Assembly (NCBI RefSeq): GCF_028416575.1
Contig: NZ_JAMQKB010000003.1
Coordinates: 1 to 64,000, forward strand
Direction of reading: 5' to 3'
Source of the DNA: Terrihalobacillus insolitus
GTDB taxonomy: Bacteria; Bacillota; Bacilli; Bacillales; Amphibacillaceae
Length of the DNA: 64,000 nt
Under the pieces are notes generated by a model. That model was not told where the DNA came from. It did no database searches and saw only the letters and a program-made list of their open reading frames with translations. Below are positions 58,342 through 64,000 of the stretch, in pieces (the stretch's first letter is position 1; each line of letters opens with the position of its first letter). Position numbers and translations under genes: made by a program.

Positions 58342-59634
58342 TTAGGAATCACTCATTTTAAGAATGTAAGCTCTAGCCACACTAATAAAGTGTAAGGAAC
58401 CAGTAATAAATAGAACGTGATCTTCCTTATCGTGATATTCTTTTATATGATCGATGATGACCTTTTCCCAATTGAGTTCAACGCTCTTGTTCATGTTATG
58501 AGCTAATTGGTAGAGTTTGTTATTAGAAACGGCTCTTTCGTGGCTAAAGGTAGTTAGTGTAAAACGATCAAATGCACCTTCCATTTCAACGATCATTTTT
58601 TGAAGTGGCTTGTCTTGAAACCCTGCAAACAATACGTGTTTCTTATCGTTAGGGAATCTTTGTTGAACCGTTTGTATAAATGCTTTGATTCCTTCTACAT
58701 TATGTGCACCGTCTAAAATAATTCTTGGGTTTTGATGTATGCTTTCAAATCTTCCTGGTAATTGTGCCTCTCTTAACCCTTCTTTCATTTTATCAATCTC
58801 AATTGGCCATCCCATTTCTTTCAACTGAGCTAATGCCATGATCGCAATACAAGCATTGGAAACTTGATGACTTCCGAACATGCTTAATTGTATGTGTGGT
58901 ATCGCTAGTTGATCAGATACGAAACGAAAAGAGGACTGGTTAGGTGATAACACAGATTGGAAGTCTTCTCCATACTGATATAAAACCGTATTATTTTCTT
59001 TAACCTTCTTTTGCACAATATCCAAAGCCTCTTGCTGCAATGCACCAGTAATTAAAGGAATTTCTTTTTTAATGATTCCTGCTTTATGTTGAGCAATTGA
59101 GGCAATAGTTTCACCTAAAAACAAACGATGATCCTTCCCTATATTTGTTATAATCGTTAACATAGGAGATAGACAATTCGTAGAATCCTCTAAACCTCCC
59201 ATCCCTGCTTCTACGATCACGATGTCTGTCTTGTTTGAAAAATAAACAAACATAACGGCTACAAGAAGCTCGAATTCCGTTGGCTGATCACCATCTTGAT
59301 CAAGTTTATTTATGAGCGGATACATATTATCCATGATTTTGACAAACTGATCGGGTGGAATCGGGGATTGATTCAGATAAATGTGCTCGCACAATCCATT
59401 CAAGCTTGGTGAAACAAATGTACCTACTTGATAGTCATGTTGTATGAAAACTTGCTTTATAAAGGTTAACGTTGATCCTTTACCATTCGTGCCAGCAATG
59501 TGAACCACTTGCAAGTTTCTTTCGGGATTCCCTAACAATTTCAATAGTTTACGAATACGGCCAAGACCTGGTTTCACCCCATATGGATGTCGACTTTTAA
59601 AAAAGTGTTCAACCTCATTCATTTGCTGAAACAT
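58342..59634 (-). CDS. folC: folylpolyglutamate synthase / dihydrofolate synthase
   Basis: FolC adds glutamate to dihydropteroate and folates. The 430-residue Mur-ligase family protein has the P-loop VHIAGTNGKGSTL, TEFELLVAVMFVYF, VIVEAGMGGLEDSTN and LDGAHNVEGIKAF. ATG 59634 follows TAGGTAGG. In B. subtilis it follows valS directly; here two ATP-grasp genes on the opposite strand separate them. Confidence 0.95.
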   Translation of the reverse strand: MFQQMNEVEHFFKSRHPYGVKPGLGRIRKLLKLLGNPERNLQVVHIAGTNGKGSTLTFIKQVFIQHDYQVGTFVSPSLNGLCEHIYLNQSPIPPDQFVKIMDNMYPLINKLDQDGDQPTEFELLVAVMFVYFSNKTDIVIVEAGMGGLEDSTNCLSPMLTIITNIGKDHRLFLGETIASIAQHKAGIIKKEIPLITGALQQEALDIVQKKVKENNTVLYQYGEDFQSVLSPNQSSFRFVSDQLAIPHIQLSMFGSHQVSNACIAIMALAQLKEMGWPIEIDKMKEGLREAQLPGRFESIHQNPRIILDGAHNVEGIKAFIQTVQQRFPNDKKHVLFAGFQDKPLQKMIVEMEGAFDRFTLTTFSHERAVSNNKLYQLAHNMNKSVELNWEKVIIDHIKEYHDKEDHVLFITGSLHFISVARAYILKMSDS

Positions 59635-59794
59635 ATAATAAAACCTACCTTTTTTTCAGGATTGGAGTTGATTTTAGTAGAGCGATTTAATTATGTATCA
59701 TTACGATACCATATATAATGAAGAAATAGTGATCGTAGTATTTCAAAACAAACGATCAAGTTCAACTTTGCTTAAATCAGAAAGGATAATGATG

Positions 59795-60688
59795 ATGTGT
59801 CTAGAGGGCTGGATTATATACAACGGGCATCTTACGGGAAACAAATTTCGTGACTTTGCCGAATGGATACAGAATGCAGGAGATCGTAAAGGAATAAAGA
59901 CAAAAATCATTAAAAATAACCATCTATTTTCTATTTTATCAGATAATAGTAGTAGACTTCTAAACACAAGTGAACAAAGCCTGCCAGATTTTGTCGTATT
60001 TGGTGACAAAGATATTCCATTAGCGCGCCAACTAGAAGACATGCAGATACCAGTATTTAACTCGGCGCAAGCAATTAGCACGTGTGATAATAAAATTGAA
60101 ACATATCGTGAGCTATCTAACAATAAACTTGCTATACCGAAAACAATTGTAGCACCGAAAATCTTTCCTGGTCTAACACAAATCGAACAAGAGCCGTTTC
60201 AGCATGTAGCTAGCGAACTAGGATTCCCCCTCATTATAAAAGAAGCTTATGGTTCATTTGGAGAGCAAGTCTATCTCATTACATCATTTAAAGAAATGCT
60301 AACTAAAGTCATGGAATTAAAAGAAGTTCCGTACGTATTTCAACAATTTGTTTCCACCAGCTTCGGAAAGGACGTAAGGATCAATGTAGTAGGTGATAAT
60401 GTGGTTGCAGCCATGCTCCGTACTTCAAAGGAAGATTTCCGAGCTAATGTGAGTGCAGGTGGACAAATGGAACCTTACCAGCCTTCGCAAAAGGAAAAGG
60501 AAATAGCAATAGCTGCAACAAGAGCAGTTGGAGCTGACTTTGCTGGGGTTGATTTATTATTCGGCGAAAATAAGGAGCCTATTGTTTGTGAAGTTAACTC
60601 AAACGCACATATTCGTAACATTTATGACTGTACTGGCGTAAATGTCGCCGATTTTATTATGAACCATATTGTGAACGAGGTGGAATGA
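59795..60688 (+). CDS. RimK-like ATP-grasp ligase, first of a tandem pair
   Basis: This 297-residue protein has a pre-ATP-grasp domain (WIIYNGHLTGNKFRDFAEWI) and an ATP-grasp fold with FPLIIKEAYGSFGEQVYLI (ATP-binding Lys and Gly loop), FQQFVSTSFGKDVRINVVGD and the metal-binding Glu/Asn in PIVCEVNSNAHI. RimK relatives add amino acids such as glutamate to carboxylates. The third of three adjacent ATG codons (59795) is 8 bases after AAAGGA. The substrate is unknown. It is paired with the next gene. Confidence 0.85.
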   Translation: MCLEGWIIYNGHLTGNKFRDFAEWIQNAGDRKGIKTKIIKNNHLFSILSDNSSRLLNTSEQSLPDFVVFGDKDIPLARQLEDMQIPVFNSAQAISTCDNKIETYRELSNNKLAIPKTIVAPKIFPGLTQIEQEPFQHVASELGFPLIIKEAYGSFGEQVYLITSFKEMLTKVMELKEVPYVFQQFVSTSFGKDVRINVVGDNVVAAMLRTSKEDFRANVSAGGQMEPYQPSQKEKEIAIAATRAVGADFAGVDLLFGENKEPIVCEVNSNAHIRNIYDCTGVNVADFIMNHIVNEVE

Positions 60689-60689
60689 A

Positions 60690-61556
60690 ATGAAAAAAGG
60701 CTGGATCCTCTATCGAGCAAAAGATGCAAAAAGAAATCAAGCATTTATCCAATGGTTCCAGGAAGAAAGTTTGAAACAATCGCTTTCATTAGAGCTCGTT
60801 TTTGTAGAGGATTTAATGATCGGTATTATAGATAACCAGTTACAAATCAAATGGAGGAATCGTCCTGTAATCCTACCTGACTTTGCAATTGTCCGAACGA
60901 TGGATCCATTATTAAGCCAACAACTTGAATTGCTTGGAATTCCTGTATTTAATTCATCTACTGTTTCTCGTATTTGCAATGACAAAACGCTTACACATCA
61001 ATACCTTGCAACATTTGGCTTGTCAATGATGGATACTATCTTTTTACATGGGGATGATTTGCCTACTATTAAACCACCCATCTCCTTTCCATTTGTCATA
61101 AAACCTACAAACGCGCGAAGTGGTAATGGTGTGTACATGATCCGAAATCAACAAGATTGGAATAAAACAAGAAACGATTTCAGCTTAAAAAATGTGTTAA
61201 TCCAATCCTGTGATGTTCAAGTCGGGAAAGATTTACGTGTTTTTGTGGTAGGAAAAGAAATCGTTGGTGCTGTATTACGAGAAAACAAGACAGATTTTAA
61301 GGCGAATTTTTCTTTAGGCGGAACCGCGACATGGTACGACCTAGCCAACCATGAAATCGAATTGATCGAGAAAATTATGGATGTCTTTGATTTCGGAATG
61401 GTGGGAATTGATTTTTTGATTGGAAATGATGGTGAACTTTTATTCAATGAAATAGAAGATGTGGTTGGTAGCAGAACCTTAAGTAACGTCAGCTCCGTTA
61501 ATATTGTTGAAAAATATGTTGCACTTATTCACGATATTGTGTATAGGCAGGACTGA
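60690..61556 (+). CDS. RimK-like ATP-grasp ligase, second of a tandem pair
   Basis: This 288-residue paralogue of the gene before it starts at ATG 60690, one base after that gene's stop, with GAGGTGG upstream. It has FPFVIKPTNARSGNGVYMI, VQVGKDLRVFVVGKE and a final ELLFNEIEDVVG. In the last motif the paralogue's EVNSN is EIEDV here, so one metal ligand (Asn) is replaced. The two may work as a heteromer or in sequence. Both lie between the minus-strand folC and valS, which are adjacent in B. subtilis. Confidence 0.83.
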   Translation: MKKGWILYRAKDAKRNQAFIQWFQEESLKQSLSLELVFVEDLMIGIIDNQLQIKWRNRPVILPDFAIVRTMDPLLSQQLELLGIPVFNSSTVSRICNDKTLTHQYLATFGLSMMDTIFLHGDDLPTIKPPISFPFVIKPTNARSGNGVYMIRNQQDWNKTRNDFSLKNVLIQSCDVQVGKDLRVFVVGKEIVGAVLRENKTDFKANFSLGGTATWYDLANHEIELIEKIMDVFDFGMVGIDFLIGNDGELLFNEIEDVVGSRTLSNVSSVNIVEKYVALIHDIVYRQD

Positions 61557-61586
61557 GACAGTATGGAATGACTAAATTCGCAAATG

Positions 61587-61616
61587 TTTGGTGACTGTTT
61601 GAACAACCTCTTAAAG
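61587..61616. repeat. solo terminus of the miniature element family (F)
   Basis: TTTGGTGACTGTTTGAACAA then CCTCTTAAAGG matches one end of the elements at 114-336 and 25881-26108 with a single mismatch. It lies 30 bases past the second ATP-grasp gene. Confidence 0.65.
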
Positions 61617-61629
61617 GTATTAAAAATAC

Positions 61630-61816
61630 AATGCGGACTGAGAGGCTCTTATTTTCAGTAAAAGGCTTGATTTCTATGGTTAAGCGGACTCACAGGACGC
61701 TATTTGCTCTAAATGGGCTTTTTTTGGCTGGCTTTTGGCAATTAACGGCCTCTCAGTCCGCGAAACCCATCAAAACTGCGGATTTTTGCCAAATAGAGGC
61801 CTCTGAGTCCGCAAAA
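61630..61816. repeat. four-copy palindromic repeat built on GCGGACT
   Basis: Two forward copies (GCGGACTGAGAGGC at 61633; GCGGACTCACAGGACG at 61684) are followed by two inverted copies (GGCCTCTCAGTCCGC ending at 61761; GAGGCCTCTGAGTCCGC ending near 61812). The arrangement forward-forward-inverse-inverse makes a large nested palindrome. The single open frame across it has no ribosome binding site and I do not call it a gene. Confidence 0.75.
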
Positions 61817-61881
61817 CTCGCCAATGCCTTAGATTTTTTGCTGAATAGCGGTATGCAGTATGTCTGCTCCATCCAAAGTGA

Positions 61882-61921
61882 AAAAGGCAATCTTAGCAAG
61901 TATACTAAAGATTGCCTTTTC
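61882..61921 (-). terminator. terminator of valS
   Basis: AAAGGCAATCTT and AAGATTGCCTTTT form a long stem, with a T-run on the minus strand, just past the valS stop codon. Confidence 0.88.
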
Positions 61922-61924
61922 CTC

Positions 61925-64000
61925 TTATCCTTTTAATTCTTTCAAGCGTGCTTCTACTTTTGCTCGTTTTTCGAGATAGTCTTTTTCCTTCTGTTTTTCT
62001 TCCTCAACTACTTTTACTGGAGCTTTTTTTACAAATCCTTCATTTGAAAGCTTTTTCTGAACACGCTCCACTTCTTTACTCCACTTTTCATATTCCGTCT
62101 CTAACCGACCTATTTCTTTATCGATATCGATCAAGCCTTCTAGTGGCAAGAACAGTTCGGCACCAGTAACAACTGCCGACATGGATTTGTCAGGAACTGT
62201 TAAGCTCGTAGCAATTGAAAGGTGGCTTGGATTGCAAAACCGTTCTAGATAATGTCTGTTTTGCTCTAATTCCATTACAACCGTTTCATCTTCTGCTTGT
62301 ATCAAAAGTTCAACTTGTTTTGACATAGGGGTATCTACCTCTGCCCGAATATTTCGTACAGATTTAATGATCGATACGAGTCGTTTCATTTCATTTACCG
62401 CTTTGGGATCATGAAACTGTTTCTGAACCTCTGGCCAAGCAGCCTGTGTAATCGAATCTCCGTTATGCGGTATTTTCTGCCAAATCTCTTCTGTAATAAA
62501 CGGCATGAATGGGTGTAGCATCCGCATCGTTTGATCAAGTACATAAGCTAAAACAGATCGGGTCGTTTGTTTTGCCGTTTCATCCTCTCCATAAAGAGAT
62601 AGTTTTGCCATTTCAATATACCAGTCACACAGTTCATCCCAAATGAAATTGTATAGGTGTCGACCAGCTTCACCAAATTCGTATTTTTCGACGTTTCTCG
62701 TTACCTGATCGATGGTTTCATTTAAACGCGTTAGAATCCAATTATCTGCAAGCGATTTTTCCCCAGTAAGATCAATGTCCTCATATGTGAGATCGTCCAT
62801 ATTCATTAAAGCGAACCGTGACGCATTCCATATTTTGTTGGCAAAGTTCCAAGTAGATTCAACCTTTTCCCAAGTAAATCGTAAATCCTGACCTGGTGAA
62901 GATCCAGTCGAAAGAAAATAGCGCAACGAGTCTGCCCCATACTTATCAATGACATCCATTGGATCCACACCATTGCCAAGAGACTTACTCATTTTTCTTC
63001 CTTCTGCATCTCTTACTAAGCCGTGAATGAGAACATCTTTAAATGGACGCTTCCCAGTAAATTCTTTTGACTGAAAAATCATTCTAGCAACCCAAAAGAA
63101 TATAATGTCATAGCCTGTGACAAGTACGTTCGTTGGGAAAAAGCGTTTAAAATCCTCCGCTTCTGTGTTTGGCCAATCCATGGTGGAAAATGGCCACAAT
63201 GCGGATGAAAACCAAGTATCTAAAACATCCGTATCTTGTTCCCAATTTTCCTTATCCTTTGGTTCGTCTCTACCTACATATATCTCTCCCGTTTTTTTAT
63301 GATACCAAGCTGGAATGCGATGTCCCCACCATAATTGGCGTGAAATACACCAATCTCGAATATTTTCCATCCAATGGAGATACGTGCGCTCAAATCGATC
63401 TGGAACAAAATGGACTTTATCTTCCTCATTTTGAAGTGCCACAGCAGTATCAGCTAGAGGCTGCATATTCACAAACCATTGCGTAGACAAATAAGGCTCA
63501 ACAACTGCCCCACTTCGTTCAGAATGACCAACGGAATGTGTATGATCTTCAATCTTAAACAAAATCCCTTCGTCCTGAAGATCCTTTACAAGCTGCTTTC
63601 GGCACGTAAATCGATCCAAACCTTCGTATTTACCAGCATTATGATTCATTGTTCCATCTTCATTCATCACAAGTATTCGCTCAAGATTGTGGCGATTTCC
63701 AATTTCAAAATCATTTGGATCATGAGCAGGTGTTATTTTCACTGCACCAGATCCGAATTCCATGTCGACATAGTCGTCTGCAATAATTTCAATTTCTCGC
63801 CCAACGAGTGGTAAGATGACTGTTTTACCGATTAAATTCTTGTATCTTTCATCATCGGGGTGTACCGCGACAGCTGTATCCCCCAGCATCGTCTCTGGAC
63901 GAGTTGTTGCAACTTCAATATGTCCTGATCCGTCCTTTAATGGATATTTCATGTGGTAAAAATGACCTTGAACTTCTTCATAAATTACTTCAATGTCAGA
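61925..64000 (-). CDS. valS: valyl-tRNA synthetase (5' end outside the window)
   Basis: This class I synthetase charges tRNA-Val. The 691 residues seen run from the editing (CP1) domain ([21 protein letters not shown]) through [14 protein letters not shown] (the KMSKS motif), the anticodon-binding domain and a C-terminal coiled coil ([20 protein letters not shown]). The frame is open to the window edge, so the HIGH motif and the start lie beyond 64000. It would normally be followed by folC. Any T-box leader is outside the window. Confidence 0.97.
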   Translation of the reverse strand, partial: SDIEVIYEEVQGHFYHMKYPLKDGSGHIEVATTRPETMLGDTAVAVHPDDERYKNLIGKTVILPLVGREIEIIADDYVDMEFGSGAVKITPAHDPNDFEIGNRHNLERILVMNEDGTMNHNAGKYEGLDRFTCRKQLVKDLQDEGILFKIEDHTHSVGHSERSGAVVEPYLSTQWFVNMQPLADTAVALQNEEDKVHFVPDRFERTYLHWMENIRDWCISRQLWWGHRIPAWYHKKTGEIYVGRDEPKDKENWEQDTDVLDTWFSSALWPFSTMDWPNTEAEDFKRFFPTNVLVTGYDIIFFWVARMIFQSKEFTGKRPFKDVLIHGLVRDAEGRKMSKSLGNGVDPMDVIDKYGADSLRYFLSTGSSPGQDLRFTWEKVESTWNFANKIWNASRFALMNMDDLTYEDIDLTGEKSLADNWILTRLNETIDQVTRNVEKYEFGEAGRHLYNFIWDELCDWYIEMAKLSLYGEDETAKQTTRSVLAYVLDQTMRMLHPFMPFITEEIWQKIPHNGDSITQAAWPEVQKQFHDPKAVNEMKRLVSIIKSVRNIRAEVDTPMSKQVELLIQAEDETVVMELEQNRHYLERFCNPSHLSIATSLTVPDKSMSAVVTGAELFLPLEGLIDIDKEIGRLETEYEKWSKEVERVQKKLSNEGFVKKAPVKVVEEEKQKEKDYLEKRAKVEARLKELKG

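Noticed and set aside
61631..61936. A 101-residue protein on the plus strand
   Set aside because: The frame covers the palindromic repeat and the valS terminator and has no ribosome binding site.

Overview
The window is about 64 kb of chromosome from a low-GC, endospore-forming member of the Bacillaceae. Gene content and order suggest the Oceanobacillus / Virgibacillus group of halotolerant bacilli. The evidence is the sporulation set (spoVB, bofC, safA, spo0B, spoIVFA, spoIVFB, a SpoIIB-like SPOR protein), TTG/GTG starts behind strong AGGAGG-type ribosome binding sites, and long synteny with the Bacillus subtilis valS-to-rarA segment. An RNase E/G-type gene beside rplU, which B. subtilis lacks, points away from B. 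subtilis itself. Species assignment is inference.

Layout. 0.3-2.7 kb: rarA, an RsfA-type regulator and a 6S RNA on the plus strand. 2.9-6.3 kb: hisS-aspS on the minus strand behind a T-box leader, with a 57-residue ORF after it. 6.6-19.5 kb: a cell-wall amidase (plus strand), then on the minus strand a large beta-CASP nuclease, dtd, relA, apt, recJ, a LapA-type protein, secDF and comN. 19.6-31.4 kb: spoVB, a DUF421 protein, an ArsB/NhaD-type permease, a TIGR04086 protein, a 52-bp minisatellite, yajC-tgt-queA, ruvAB, bofC, yebC and a YhcN/YlaJ-type lipoprotein. 31.5-34.4 kb: nadE, a YsxE/CotS-like protein and safA. 34.4-38.7 kb: an AT-rich accessory patch with a toxin-antitoxin pair, small membrane proteins and lipoproteins (two damaged by small indels), a MarR/DUF3147 pair and a recurring short motif. 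38.7-50.4 kb: pheA-pheB-obgE-spo0B, rpmA-prp-rplU, RNase E/G, spoIVFB-spoIVFA, minD-minC and mreD-mreC-mreB. 50.8-54.2 kb: radC, cut into three exons by two group II introns. 54.6-64 kb: a SpoIIB-like protein, a prepilin peptidase, a GAF-GGDEF protein, folC, a tandem RimK-like ATP-grasp pair and valS (its 5' part outside the window).

Functional themes are translation (aminoacyl-tRNA synthetases, tRNA deacylase, queuosine synthesis, L21/L27 and the L27 protease), stringent response and purine salvage, Holliday-junction and recombination repair, Sec export, cell shape and division-site selection, and spore development.

The least ordinary parts are: (i) radC with two group II introns separated by a 63-nt exon, where the only intron-encoded protein has lost its reverse-transcriptase active-site residues but keeps an open frame; (ii) a family of terminal-inverted-repeat miniature elements whose ends supply or touch the stop codons of aspS, queA and yebC; (iii) the 35-38.5 kb patch of single-gene units separated by a shared motif; and (iv) a 907-residue beta-CASP nuclease whose C-terminal half I cannot assign.
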